From Erodium maritimum (taxonomy: Eukaryota; Streptophyta; Magnoliopsida; Geraniales; Geraniaceae): a stretch of DNA of 64,000 bases. Below are positions 33,591-45,869 of this stretch, piece by piece. Both the position numbers and the translations under genes were made by a program. Below the pieces are notes generated by a model. It had not been told where the DNA came from and ran no database searches. It was given only the letters and a program-made list of their open reading frames with translations. The DNA lies in NCBI GenBank assembly GCA_963921825.1, contig OY997589.1:18497735-18561734 (forward strand). The letters are read 5' to 3'. Each line of letters opens with the position of its first letter. Within the stretch, counting starts at the first letter, position 1.

Positions 33591-34550
33591 ATCCTTGCTT
33601 CGTTATCGGTTGATTAAACATGCATTTCGGTACTAGGGTGCTATTACCTTGAGGGTATGGTCAACGGATCAAAGGTACACCAACACTCTCTAAACCAATC
33701 CAACCATAAAAAGAGAAACCTTTTTGTGGTCGATAAGGAGTCCCGCACGAACGGAGCTACCCCAACTGAAATGGTTCCGCCGTCATTTGAGGAGGTCCTT
33801 CACTCGTGGTCATCAGGGGAAATCCCAGACCACTTCCCGTTACCGAGCAATAGGTAATACCGATACATCTACCCTTTCATGGATCCATTCTAGATAGCTC
33901 CTGGTACACCGTTCTCCCACGGGCCATATCGATACATCTACCTCTACTATGTATATGGTCTACTCATTCTATTCCTTACTTCCGTATATGTACATGGATA
34001 ATCTGGAGTCTTTCTTGTTTTCTTTGTTAAGAAAATCCCAGCATATGATACGGGTAAAGATAAGGGAGGTCATTCTTGGTCTAAATATGTATATTTTGCT
34101 TCTTTTAATGAACAAATAGAAAAGGGAGTTCTTTTCTTCATCCCCTTCAAATCACCGTCTTCTTTTTTCCTGTTAAAATACACCGAATGGTAAAAGAATA
34201 TGAAACAAAAGGCTCCACAGCAAATGCCTTTTACGTGAAAGAATGATAGCAGCTATACAGTCATGGGAAAAAGGATAGGGGCGAGCCGGAGTTTGGGTTA
34301 TGACTCAACTTTTCAAAATGTAATTTTTTTTTTGAAACAGAGATATATGATTTTATTTTGAAAATGTTATTATTATTTTTTGAAAATTAGATATATGATT
34401 TTATTTAAATGCATGAAAATGTATTGGTATTATAAACTCATACTGCAATAGGACAGACGCGGAATGAGTCTCTCTGATGAGTCAATGAGTTGAACCGTTC
34501 GATGTCCTAACCACGATTGAGTTTAACATTCTTGATTGATATAAAGAGGG
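33591..34550. other. Intergenic spacer
   Basis: Mixed composition with short open frames. No gene, RNA or repeat recognised. Confidence 0.45.
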
Positions 34551-36190
34551 ATCAATATTCTTCAAGAATTTGACCCACCGAAAAATAAATGTGACCACTC
34601 CTGTGAACCAGGACCACTGTGTACTAGGTGTCGCTTCGGATGATGACTTAGGCGCGACCCGTATGAACCACCCATTGGAAGGCCTCTCAAATCGTCATAG
34701 CCTCCACAAACTTTTAGGGACCTCTGGAATAAAGTCGTTACCCTCATCCAAAACAATCCCATAATCATCCTTGCAAATCATACTCCAGGCCATCCAGGCC
34801 ATTTGGCCCGTATCCCCGAACACTGCACCATCCGCAATAAGCCTAATGCAACTGGAGGCCCGAGAAGGGGGGGGGGGGACCAACAGACCTCCATAGATCG
34901 GATTCCCGTTTGACCCAGGCCAACCGGTTTGATATGTGCCAAACACCAATTGTGGATGTGGCTATGGACTGTAGCATCAAAAAATAACGAGGACAGTTGG
35001 GTTTGGTCCCATACACGACCATTTCGCGGCTTCCATATCTCCCGAACCGCCATGGCCGTTCGGGACTTAAGCGTCATGTTTTGATAGGCCATGACCAAAG
35101 TCAACTATCCATCAAACTAGACTCCGGTGGAATCAGTATACTTGGATGAGCTCTCCTCCAGACCTCCTGGGCGAAAGGGTAGTGAATTAGAAAAGTGGAA
35201 GATTGATTCCTAGCCTGTTGTACAAATGGGGTAATTAGTCGGAATAAGAACAAAAAATTTCCGAAGACTTGTTGCCACCTGCAAGGTTCCTGATAGAGTC
35301 CTCCACAAAAAAATTGATCCTAAGCTGGTGTTCTAATGCGTTGTCCACATGGTGGCTCCCCTTGAGGTTGTTCTTTGGCCATTTATACGTGCCAATTCCC
35401 TGTATCCCTCCCGGTACAAGTAGGTTCCCCGTATGTTACGACTGTAATACCATCTGTCCCGTAGGATCTTGGTGGGAGGGGGCACATGCATTTCCTCAAT
35501 GACCATCTCGGGGGACAAAAGCTCGGCCAACTGAGTCGAGTCCCATGCCCTCCCTCCCTCCACTGCCAATTCTTGAACCCATAAGATGTCTAATTCCTCG
35601 AAGAGGACTTAAGGATACACGGGTCATTCCCCTGTAGCCACGGAACCTCACCCACTAACGTGGTACTGTCACCCCTAATCGCCTTCCGCAATCCTTGGTG
35701 ATGAATCCACTGGTACGCTTGGACTCCCAACCAAATGTAACTGGGGTCGAGGCTACTCTTGGCTATGAGAAAATCACCCTTTGAAAAGTATCTGGCCTTG
35801 AACACCGGGGTCACCAAACTATCTAGTTCTAGTAGGAGCTTCCACCCCATGTTGGGCTAACGGGTTAGGTTCATGTCCTAGATGTCCCGAAAACACAAAC
35901 CTCCTTCCTCCTTGGGTCGACAAAGTTTCGTCTAGCCTTGCCAAATAATTGATATTATCGCTTGGAGAGTTCCCGCCAACCAATACCTGGAAAGAGCAAT
36001 ATGTATTTTGGCCACCATCTCTTTAGGAAGGAGGAACATAATCATAACATAGATATGGGTCATAACCTCCTTACCCTTTGTAGAGAGAAGAAGCCCATCC
36101 CCATCATCGATCCTTGTAAGGAGCCGGTCGTAGATAAATTTCAGGCTCTGACCCCTACGTCATCCTAGCAAATTTGGGGCTCCTAGTTAC
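34551..36190 (-). pseudogene. LINE ORF2 relic: reverse transcriptase C-terminus, zf-RVT and RNase H
   Basis: Read on the minus strand, in order but in shifting frames: KEMVAKIHIALSRYWLAGTL and TKLCRPKEEGGLCFRDI (the region after the RT fingers of plant L1 elements); NMGWKLLLELDSLVTPVFKA then RYFSKGDFLIAKSSLDPSYI; LAELLSPEMVIEEMHVPPPT and LYREGYREL; ESIFHFSNSLPF (zf-RVT region); then IADGAVFGDTGQMAWMAWSM, an RNase H-like DGA motif, up to about 34560. Several frameshifts and stops; upstream RT and endonuclease are absent. A poly-G tract lies near 34866. Confidence 0.72.
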
Positions 36191-38000
36191 ATGGAGCATT
36201 GGAAAATCTATTTTATTCATAGTGTAGGCGTAGCACAACAGACCAACCGAGTAGCCACATATGTATTAGTGCTGATAAAAATGTAGGATTTGGCCTTATT
36301 GATTACCTGTTCACCAATGGGAGGAGAATGGGCATATGGTCCAACGTCGTATATCCTACATATAGACATGATTCCCCTATCAAAATGTATCTCCATTCTC
36401 GAAATTGGATTCTTTCCTCAAGCCCTAGTGAATTGGTAACCTTCCATCGGGAGGTCCTTAACACCCATGTCCATCAAAGCATTCTAGAATTCCTAATGTT
36501 AGGGTTTTGTGCCATAGGACAAATCCACATTGACATGTTACAATTGTCCCTGTAAGTTAATAAATAAGTTGGTAAACGTTTTATTATCTTTAAGTTGTAA
36601 TATTAGTAAAACCATGAATACACTACTCTTTATAAGGTATTGAGGAGCATCTCCTCAATAGTATAATTCTTAGAAACGAAAGAGTGAGTCTATTCACTCG
36701 TCCCTGGACTAATCCGATAGTTAGATCTAGAGTGACTTTTGATGAGAGGATCACGTTGTACTGATTAAGCATATATGGATATGAAGTCTCGAATGCCAAA
36801 TATTTTGACATTTGGAAGTCCCACCTTGTACTTCATAGAACTAAGACATAAGTGCATCTCAACTACCCGCGTAATCCTTAGTCCTACGACCATTACATCA
36901 CCATATGATCTACATGATGAGGATTCAAGTTTTAAGTTAACTAAACGCTTATCCTAACAGATAGTTATGAAGGTTATGCTTGGACTTAGATACGTACATG
37001 TGAAACATATGCGTGATGGTTATAGGGACTTGTCACTTGTGGGTACACAAGTCTGATGTCATTAAAACGGTCGTTCTTGATGAGTAGGAGGATTGTAATA
37101 GAAGCATGGCTGTGATTCATCACTTACATTCCTCGCTCACAATCAAGAGAACATGTTAAGACTGAATTAGAAAGATGACGGTTCTATGCCTTTATTCAGT
37201 TGTGGCAATCACTAAATGAAAAGAGGATAAGAATACACAAGATAACATGATTTTAAAAAGTATTAGTCATTGATTCTATGACTAGGATTATCATGAGGCT
37301 TACTAGAGAGTATCCCATGACTTGTGAATGGAACAATTGTTTCATTTCACTACTCAATATCATATGAATCTTAAAGGGTCACACAAAGAGAAAGACCACA
37401 ACGAAGTAAACGAAATATGTTATCGATTAAATAAATAAAAGAGACATTACATATTGATATAATACATATTTTATTTAATCCTACACTCATAAGATAAGAT
37501 CAATATTTTTATTTAATTATTATAAAGTATAGTAATTAAATTGGACAAATAGAAGACCAAATTAATTTAAAATATTAGGCTTGGACGAACACCCCTATTG
37601 AGAAATAAGAGGCATTCGGACAAGAAAATAAATATATATTAGTTTGTAGTGTTTATTTATTCAAATGTAATTAAAGAAAATACCTAAATTCTAGAAGGTC
37701 TAGAATAAGGAATATTAGTTGAACTAGGTCAAAGCAAGACATCTTCTTTTGCTAGATACCCTAATTCTACTTGGATTGGTTTAAGGAAATAAACTCCTAT
37801 AAATACAAAACTAGAGAGCAAGAAATTTCAAGCATGATTGGTTAAAAATTTATGCCATCTATAGAGAGAAATAGTGAGTTTTTGTTCAAAGCGATTTGTT
37901 GTTGCAGAGAGGAAAATTAGACTGTTTCCCTATATAATTAATAGAAGGTGTTGCTTGTTTTCATGACTATTACTTGAGGTTTTTAGTTGTGTTAGAGTTG
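36191..38000. other. Unclassified AT-rich sequence, possibly a non-coding LTR-type relic
   Basis: No coding region. From about 36553 (TGTAAGTTAATAAATAAG) the sequence has the texture of non-coding LTR elements, and CCTATAAATACAAAAC at 37796-37811 looks like an LTR TATA box followed by a transcribed leader. I could not find paired LTRs, a primer site or a target duplication, so the assignment is tentative. Confidence 0.3.
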
Positions 38001-38087
38001 AGGAGTTGAAGTCTCTGCATTTTCTTCTGTCTAATGAAGGGTGCGAGGAGTATGGCCCGAGAGTGATAGTCAAGAGTATGGCGCTGT

Positions 38088-38356
38088 CGTGGCTTGGTTC
38101 TTCTCTGGCGATCTCTGCAAATCCGATGAGAAGATGGCGCTGCCTGATAGGGTTCTACTCTATTTTTATAAGGAAATTTGAATGTTTAGAACTGATTAGA
38201 AATTGTTCTGGTGAAATTGATTCTCCTATTCTTTAGCAATTTTGAATGTTCTCTTGGATTTAAGATTCTTGGGAATTTTAAAAAAACGTGGCTTGGTTCT
38301 TCTCTGGTGATCTCTGCAAATCCGATGAGAAGATGGCGCTACCGTGATAGGGTTCT
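38088..38356 (+). repeat. 199-bp tandem duplication, second unit split by a solo LTR
   Basis: Unit 1 spans 38088-38286. Unit 2 starts at 38287 (CGTGGCTTGGTTCTTCTCTG), is interrupted at 38356, and continues at 41701-41836. Both contain CGATGAGAAGATGGCGCT and ATTTGAATGTTTAGAACTGA. The split copy shows the pre-insertion state of the LTR target exactly. Confidence 0.9.
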
Positions 38357-39059
38357 TGTCACGCCCCAATTTCAGTAAACCGAACTCGGGACGCGAACAT
38401 TTAAAATAATAAAACATTTAGTTGCCTTTTTCATAAATCACCGTTTGTTCAACAAAAATAATATTTACAACTTAAAACACGTCCCAACAAGTGGACAAAA
38501 GTATGGTATCCGTCGCTAGACTCAAAATAAACCCAGAATCCCGCTCCCAGCTCTTCAAGCTTCGGAAGCTCACCTAGTCCAACCTGCGACCGGTACCTGT
38601 AGGAAAAGCAGCTAGGGGTGAGCGTTCTCTCACCACCACGGATAACAGACTGACTACGGCATAATTAGCAGTCAATGCCGGTAACACCAACAACCAACTC
38701 AACACCGGGAACATCATCCCCAAACTCAAGTAACCCGACCGACACCCACACACTGATACTTTCCTCAGCCGACTCAACACTCGGACACGTAAGGTAGACC
38801 CGACACAACGATCGACAACCTCCTCCAAAGACACGACAGACCACCACGCAACACCCAAGATCACTAAGGATCGCACACCAAACAAGATCACAAAGGATCG
38901 CACTCATGTCAGCTGCTCAGTGCTGGTTGCTAACCGGGTGGGCTCGAGCCTGCCCCACGCGCTTTGCCGATCCCTGTCAGGCTCCAGGCGGTCGAACTAT
39001 TGGCGATATATACAACGCTGCTTTTCCGATAGCTAGTCGGAAGGGGAGCTGCCCTCTCA

Positions 39060-39235
39060 TCGCCTAAAAACGCTCACAACCTCCCGAGACTCGAACTCGG
39101 TCAGGCTAGCCAAAGAACACTCGCAACTTCCCGAGAGTCGAACTCAGTCAAGCCAGCCAAAGAACGCTCGCAACCTCCCGAGACTCGAACTCGGTCAGGC
39201 CATCCAAAGAACGCTCGCAACTTACCGATCCTTGT
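39060..39235 (-). repeat. 47-bp tandem repeat in the solo LTR
   Basis: About four units of CGCTCGCAACCTCCCGAGAC plus TCGAACTCGGTCAGG. The counterpart in the opposite-facing LTR is at about 44545-44725. Confidence 0.8.
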
Positions 39236-39357
39236 CAGGTAAGCCAGCCAAATTCCACAACACTTCCCGACACACAGTCGGGTCACTAACCTCGGGCAAA
39301 CACAATCACAATCACAAGCAAAGTTCAACAAGCAGCAACAACACAGGTTCAGCACTC

Positions 39358-39946
39358 CACAGGCACTCATGGCCACCCAAGACACCAACAGTAAAACACG
39401 GACTCAACAACCCCACGGGCACTCACGGCCTCCCAAGACACACCCACCATAACTCACGGGCTCAACAACCCCACGGGCACTCATGGCCACCCAAGACACA
39501 CCAACAGTAACTCACGGGCTCAAAAACCCCACGGGCACTCATGGACACCAAAGACACACCAACAGTAACTCACGGGCTCAACAACCCCACAGGCACTCAC
39601 GGCCTCCCAAGACACACCAACAGTAACTCACGGGCTCAACAACCCCGCGGCACTCACAACCTCCCAAGACACACCAACAGTAAAGACACGGGTTCAACAA
39701 CCCCACAGGCACTCACGGCCTCCCAAGACACACCAATAGTAACTCACGGGCTCAACAACCCCACGGGCACTCACGGCCACCCAAAACACACCAATAGTAA
39801 AACACGGGCTCTCATAGCCACCCAAGACACAATAGTAACACGGGCTCTCATGGCCACCCAAGACACAACAGTAACACGGGCTCTCATGGCCACCCAAGAC
39901 ACAACAGTAACACGGGCTCTCATGGCCACCCAAGACACAATTTACA
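39358..39946 (-). repeat. Minisatellite with period about 58-60 bp changing to 36 bp
   Basis: About seven units of CAACAACCCCACGGGCACTC plus ACGGCCTCCCAAGACACACC are followed by four 36-bp units of CTCATGGCCACCCAAGACAC. The short units look like deleted long ones. Because 36 is a multiple of three, an open frame runs through them (TQDTTVTRALMA repeated), which is not evidence of a gene. Confidence 0.9.
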
Positions 39947-41836
39947 CAAACAACCTCCGGGCATAACCAAAGCCTCCAACAGTTCTAATATCAACAGTTT
40001 CACAATCAACCTCCGGGCATGGTCATATGCCTCCAGTACTACTAACATTGATAAGTTCACAATCAACCTCCGGGCATGGTCATATGCCTCCAGTAATTCT
40101 AACCTCGATAAGTTCTATGCTCCTACAACACTACTAAGTGTCACATGCATTTCCAATATTCGCTACGTTCCCGTATCATGCCTTTCTAATATTCGATAAC
40201 TTACTTAACCCACGACACCCCGGTGTCACATGCAATTCTACTGTTAACTTTCCCTAGTCAGGGCCGAGATCCGGCTACTTTTCCCTACCTCGTGCGTGTT
40301 CTCCAAAAGTGCCCAAATAAGCCCCGGCGTGATCTCCGTCACTCGCCTAGCTTTCCTTGGCCCCGGTCCGCAGCACGATCTAAAAGAACACAATTTTAAA
40401 CGCTTTTAAGCTTGCAGGCATAATGCTGAATTTTAATAAACCTGACGCCCAAAAGTAACCCCGACAATGTCGATCACTCCCAAACTCCCCAATTACTCGA
40501 CATTGTCGATATTGGACCCGAAAAGGCCCGATTCGCCCGACATGGCGAATCTGCCCGGGTTTTGAAAACGCCCTTCCGGGGCTCCAAAAATTCCCGTTTT
40601 CATTAATTCAAGGGTCCCAAGGCTTTCGACGGAATCGAATTCCGACTTCCGAGTCAATTAATTAGCGTTTAAAGTTTCTAAACCCGATAAATGCAACTTT
40701 TGCAATTTAATTCCAAATTTCGATCCGGTTGTGGATTAATGATCCGGGGAACGTTCTAAACCACCCGAACACAAAAACCCGATACCCGGGCACGTGGGCC
40801 CCACATGGCCACAATGGGAAAAATTCCCTTTTCGCCCCAAAACGTTCTTAACGAACTCCAAACCTCAACCAATCATCTTTAAACCAAACTTAAACAAAAC
40901 CCAACCATATTTGAATCGTTTAAACTCAAACCCTAAAACTCGAACTTTCCAAAACGAAAATCGGTTAGGTGCTCACCGTAGAGAATGACGGTGTGAACTC
41001 GATTCTTCTATCGTTGAGACGATCCACCGGTCGAATGATCGAGAAACGTCACAAATTCCCCAAGCCTCTTCTCTTTTCTCTCCTTTTCTCCTAACTCATT
41101 TTCTCTCTCTAAAACCTACCCTTTTCTTCTTCTTTTTTTGAAATGGACGTGTATCATCTTATTTCCCTTTTGTTTTATTAAAAAAACTAACACTTTAAAG
41201 AGCAAAACTAACCATCAAAGTCTTGTCTTGTCTTGTCCCAAAACCTAACACCACCACTTGTTTAACAAGTGGCAAGGTGGGTCCCACACCTTTTTGGAAA
41301 AATATCTACTAGATATTTTCTAATCAGATTCGCGAAATTCGGACGTTTCGGGCCCCGAACGGGCACTTTTTCCAAGAAATTACGAAACTTGACGGGCTAC
41401 AAGGAAACGGCTCAACTAAGACCGCTGCGACGACGGCTAAGCTTTTTGGACCCAAAACGGTCCTCGAATGGACCAAAACGTCGTTCGGTTGACTTTTCCA
41501 GCGAAAAGTCAACATTTCCCAAATTGATCCGAAAGTTGCCCTGAGTCCCCCGGAACACACTTTGGTCGATATCGGGGTCAACTTAAGTCCGGTATGACCC
41601 TCGGGGTCAAATTTAGGTTCAATCAAGTGTCTGCTGAAATTTTTTAAATTTTCCTGTTTTTCGCAGATTTGACTGGCGTTGACCGGGAGTGGTTATTATA
41701 GTTCTACTATATTTTTATGAGGAAATTTGAATGTTTAGAACTGATTAGAAATTGTTCTGGTGAAATTGATTATCTTATTCTTTAGCAATTTTGAATGTTC
41801 TCTTGGATTTAAGATTTTTGGGAATTTCAAAAAAAT

Positions 41837-42241
41837 AAACAAGTTTTTGAATCAAAACTAAAGCAGAACATGAAATTATGATGTAAGGGTTTGGGTTGTG
41901 GGTATTGAAGATTGAATTTGGTGTGGGTAACCTTTGCAAAGATGTTGTTGAAGATGGAGGAGTTAATTCATGTTCATGAAGTCAAATTTAAGAATTTATG
42001 AAAAAAAAACATGATTTGATGAAAATAATGAATTTAAAATTTGATTTTTATAGCAGAAAATGTGATTTTTATAAAAATAACATCTAAATTTTTAAATAAA
42101 AAGTTATTTTTAGAAAACAAAATCTGATTTTTTTGAAATAAAATCTGATTTTTTAAAATAAAAAACAGTTTTTATAAAATAATAAAAAAAAAAAAATTGA
42201 AAACCAATGGCATGCTTTAGAAAATTTGAGTGTTAGGGAGG
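41837..42241. mobile_element. Left part of an AT-rich foldback-like element interrupted by a solo LTR
   Basis: AAAATCTGATTTTTT-type runs and CCAATGGCATGCTTTAGAAAATTTGAG resemble the arms of the foldback elements at 30.6 and 61.8 kb. The sequence is cut after GGTAT and resumes at 45354 as TATTATGGTCTTTTTAAGTG, as in the uninterrupted arm near 63540. Its own left end is not clear. Confidence 0.45.
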
Positions 42242-42246
42242 GGTAT

Positions 42247-45200
42247 TGTAAAACCCGCTTTAAAAAAAAAAATTTGTTTTGGGCTGGACCAGACTGACCC
42301 GAGTCAGACCCGGCCCAAGTGCTGACCCGGCCCAACCCAGGCTTTATAAGCCAAAACCTAGGGTTTCAGCTGAACAGACCCACCTCCCTCTTCTGTTCTG
42401 CGCAGCCGACCCCCAAACCCCTCCCTCTCTTCGTCTTCGTCCTCTTCGAACCCACCCCCGACTCCCTCTCATCTCGCCGGAAACGGCAACCCCGAACTTA
42501 CTCCTTCACGCCGTCTTCTCCCTCACCGGAGTCCGACCACACCAGCACCGAACCCCTCCCTCTCTCAGGCCTGTCTCGCCGGAAATCACCGTCTCCGACC
42601 TCCGTTCAACCACGGCGAGCTCCCTTTGCCCCTCCGCGCCCGAGCGTCCCTGAGTCCCGCCGTCGCCGTGCACGGCCGAGCCGAGACGGACTCGCCGGCG
42701 CGGGCACAGATCCGGGACGGAACAGCCCGTCTTCGTCCGGATCCGAGGCGGATCCCCGCCGTACTCCGCCGTGCTCCACCACCCCGTCGTTTCCCTTTGT
42801 CCACGGTGAGATTCTCACCGCGAGGCTTGGTCGCCGGCGGCGTCTCCGTCGGTGACCGGCCGGTTTCAAAACCGAGCCCCTCATTTCAGTTTCCCGTGTA
42901 GTTCAGTTCGATCTAATTTGGATCTGTCGAGAGAAATCATATCTGTTAAACCCGTTAAAGAAATCGATTAAAGTGGAATCGGATTTGAAATAAAAAAGGA
43001 AAGTAAAACAAAGCAAAACGGTTTAGATTTGATTAAGGTTTTGAAGGAAAAGATTTGGAAAATCAGATTGAGGTAAAAGACGGTTTTTGGAGTTGCTTCG
43101 GTTGAAATCGAAAGCACGGTTTTGGAAAGAAAGGGTTGTAAATTGGAAAATCAAATTTAAGGAAAAAGGGTTTTAAAATGAAAAGGAATTAAAAGCGTTT
43201 CGGTTTTAAAAACGGTTTAAATCGAGGAGTTGTGAATCTAATTTGTAAACGGGATTTAGGAACGGTTGTTCAAAAACCGAACCTAATTCATTTTGGGCTC
43301 AAAAGACCGGAACAAAAACAGATTTGAAATCAAAAGGGAATTTGATTTAGAATAAAAACCGTTCTGGTTTGAAAAAGGGTTATTAATCGGATTTGGGAAC
43401 GACTCTGGAACTTTGGGTAAAATGGACTGCTTTTCGGGTTTAAAAAGGAACAAAAGCGGACCGCTGAATCGGACCTCGGGAGTCGTGCATTGGGACCGTG
43501 CCTCGCATGCACCGGTTTCGGTGCTCGGGTACTCAAACCCGATTCGTCGTGACCCCGCTTTTCTCCCGCTCGAGTTTAAGGGACAACCGTCAGTCTTAAA
43601 ACGGGATAAATCATGACCTTTAACTTAACAGCGGAACTGTTATTAATCCATGGCTTTCGTGTTTCCTTTAGCGTCCGGCTTCGATCGAAGTGGAGCCCGG
43701 AGGTAGTAGGCTGGAACGTCAGCAGCTAGGAAACGTAGCGGTTGCTCTTCAGTTGAGGTAGGGAAAAGTAGCCGGATCTCGGCCCTGACTAGGGAAAGTT
43801 AACAGTAGATTTGCATGTGACACCGGGGTGTCGTGGGTTGAGTAGGTTTATTTTAAATACTAGAAAAGCATGATGCGGGGTTTGTAGCGTTTATCAGAAA
43901 AGCTTGATACGGGAACGTAGTGATTACTGGAAATGCATGTGACACTTAGTAGTGTCGTAGGAGCAGAGAACTTAGCGTTAGCTGATTTACTGGAGGCATA
44001 TGACCATGTCCGGAGGTTGTTGTGAACTTGTTGATATTAGGAGTACTGGAGGCATATGACCATGCCCGGAGGTTGTTTGTGGAACTAGTGATCTTAGGAC
44101 TGTTGGAGGCATCGTTTATGCCGGAGGTTGTTGTGTGTTATTTACGGTTGAGTAGGGTGGCCTTGAGAGCCCGTGTTGTTTATTATCGAGTTTGAGTGGC
44201 CTTGAGAGCCCGTATTATTATTGTCGAGTCTTGGGTGGCCATGAGAGCCCGTGTTATTATTCGTGTTTGGGTGGCCATGAGAGCCCGTACTTTACTGTTG
44301 GTGTTTTAGCTGGCTTACGAGTTAGAGTCTCGGTAAGTTGCAAGCGTGTTTTATGGTCGGGGTTTTGGGTGGTCGTGAGTGCCGTGGGGTTGTTGAACCC
44401 GAGTCTTGACCGTTGGTGTGTCTTGAGCGGCAGTGAGTGCCCTTGGGGTTGTTGAACCCGAGTCTTGGCTGTTGAGGTGTCTTGAGTGGCCTTGAGTGTC
44501 TGTGTGTTTGAATTTGCTTGTAATTGTGATTGTGATTGCGGATCCCGGTAGGTTGCAAGCACTCTTTGGTTGGCCTGACCAAGTTTGAGTATCAACGGGT
44601 TGCAAGCATTCTTTGGCTGGCCTGACACAGTTTGAGTAACACAGGTTGCAAGCATTCTTTGGCTGGCCTGGTCCGAGTTTGAGTATCCCAGGTTGTAAGC
44701 ATTCTTTGGCTAGCCTGATCCGTGTTCGTGTGAGTGGGAGAGGTTACTGAGCAGCTGGTATGCGATCCTTTGTGATTTTGTTTGGTGTGCGATCCCTTGT
44801 GATCTGTTCGGTGTGTGTAGTTGTCCTTTGAGTCCTTGGGAGAGATCGTGATCGTTGTGTCGTGTCTTTGGAGGAGGTCGTCGATTGTCGTGTCGGGTCT
44901 ACTTACGTGGTTGAGTGTTGAGTCGTTCGAGGAAGTTCACCGTGAGTGTTTGTCAGTCGGAGTACTTGAGTTGGGGACAGTGATCCCCGGGGGTTGTTTT
45001 TGTTGTTGGTGTTACCGGTATTGTCTGCTAATTATGCCGTAGTCAGTCTGTTATCCGTGGTGGTGAGCGAACGCTCACCCCTAGCTGCTTTTCCTACAGG
45101 TACTGTTCGTGGGACGGACTAGGTGAGCTCTCGAAGCTTGTGGAGCTAGGAGCGGAGTCCGGGTTGTCTTTTGAGTCTAGTGACGGATACCTTGTACTTT

Positions 45201-45353
45201 TGTCCACTTGTTGGGACGTGTTTTAAACTGTAATTATCCTTTGGTTAAACTAAACTGTTATTGTAAACTGTTTTAATGGAAGTGTTTGCAAAGTGTTTTC
45301 TTATTCTAATCGTTCGCGTCCCGAGTTCGGTTTACTGAAATTGGGGCGTGACA
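42247..45353 (+). mobile_element. Solo LTR, about 3.1 kb, plus orientation (fossil)
   Basis: Starts TGTAAAACCCGC and ends GGGGCGTGACA. The flanks GGTAT (42242-42246) and GCTAT (45354-45358) are a target duplication with one later change, and the host sequence is continuous across it. TTTATAAGCC near 42343 is a likely TATA box. The pyrimidine-rich leader is GC-rich and gives several long chance frames on both strands (42279-42900). Donor-like CACGGTGAG (GT at 42806) and acceptor-like CTTTTCCTACAG (ending 45099) are present, and the hairpin GGTGAGCGAACGCTCACC lies at 45062-45079. Confidence 0.82.
44155..44725 (+). repeat. Minisatellite blocks in the plus-facing solo LTR
   Basis: GGTGGCC(A/T)TGAGAGCCCGTG units near 44155-44290, GTGCC(G/T)TGGGGTTGTTGAAC units near 44370-44490 and GGTTGCAAGCATTCTTTGGC units near 44545-44710. 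They match the minisatellites of the opposite-facing LTR but with far fewer copies. Confidence 0.82.
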
Positions 45354-45358
45354 GCTAT

Positions 45359-45856
45359 TATGGTCTTTTTAAGTGGTTCCATCAAAAAATGAATGACAAG
45401 TTAACGGCGGGTATGAAAGTGAAAAAAAAATAGTATTATAAGATATTGAGATGCCACAAATGAAAGCTAAGATACTAAGATGAACACATTATTAAAGTAT
45501 TAAGGTGAAAATAACCCTTAATGTATTGTCTGAGCCTATTACTACTTAATTGAATCAGTATTTCCTATTAAAAAAAAACTCATTCCTGTCCATATTCATT
45601 AGTGACAGGAGAGATAGTAACATTGGGTTGGCATAAATCATTATAAGGTATAACCGTATAGGGCTACACTTGGGCTTGGATTACAAAAAGGAAACGGGCT
45701 TGCTAAAATTGGAAAGAATCATTCATTTTAAAAACAAAAAGCTAATAAAAATTTGACAAACTTATAAACCATTGGTAAAATTAATTTAAAATTCAAATTC
45801 TAATTTGTTGCGTATATATGATGGGAACCTAGTGCCCATACAGCCCCGCAATCCAC
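45359..45856. other. Continuation of the interrupted foldback-like element, then spacer
   Basis: To about 45525 it continues the arm cut at 42246 (GGTATGAAAGTGAAA, then TATTAAGGTGAAAATAACCC). The rest is AT-rich spacer without recognised features. Confidence 0.42.
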
Positions 45857-45869
45857 TTCCCTATTTATT

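Larger units (their letters stand above)
38357..41700 (-). mobile_element. Solo LTR, about 3.3 kb, minus orientation (fossil)
   Basis: The plus strand starts TGTCACGCCCCAATTTCAGT; it is flanked by GTTCT at 38352-38356 and 41701-41705. Same family as the LTR at 42247-45353: both carry TCGGTTTACTGAAATTGGGG at the 3' end, a minisatellite block, CTACGGTGAGC (donor-like, minus strand, GT at 40976-40975) and CTTTTCCTACAG (acceptor-like, intron end at about 38597). No internal coding region, so it is a solo LTR. Confidence 0.82.

Noticed and set aside
39232-39966. Repetitive Thr/Gln/Asp/His-rich open frame
   Set aside because: Follows the LTR minisatellite; period 36 bp keeps the frame open.
42279-42901. 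Overlapping long frames of 90-178 codons on both strands
   Set aside because: They lie in the GC-rich leader of a solo LTR; composition alone keeps the frames open and no domain is seen.
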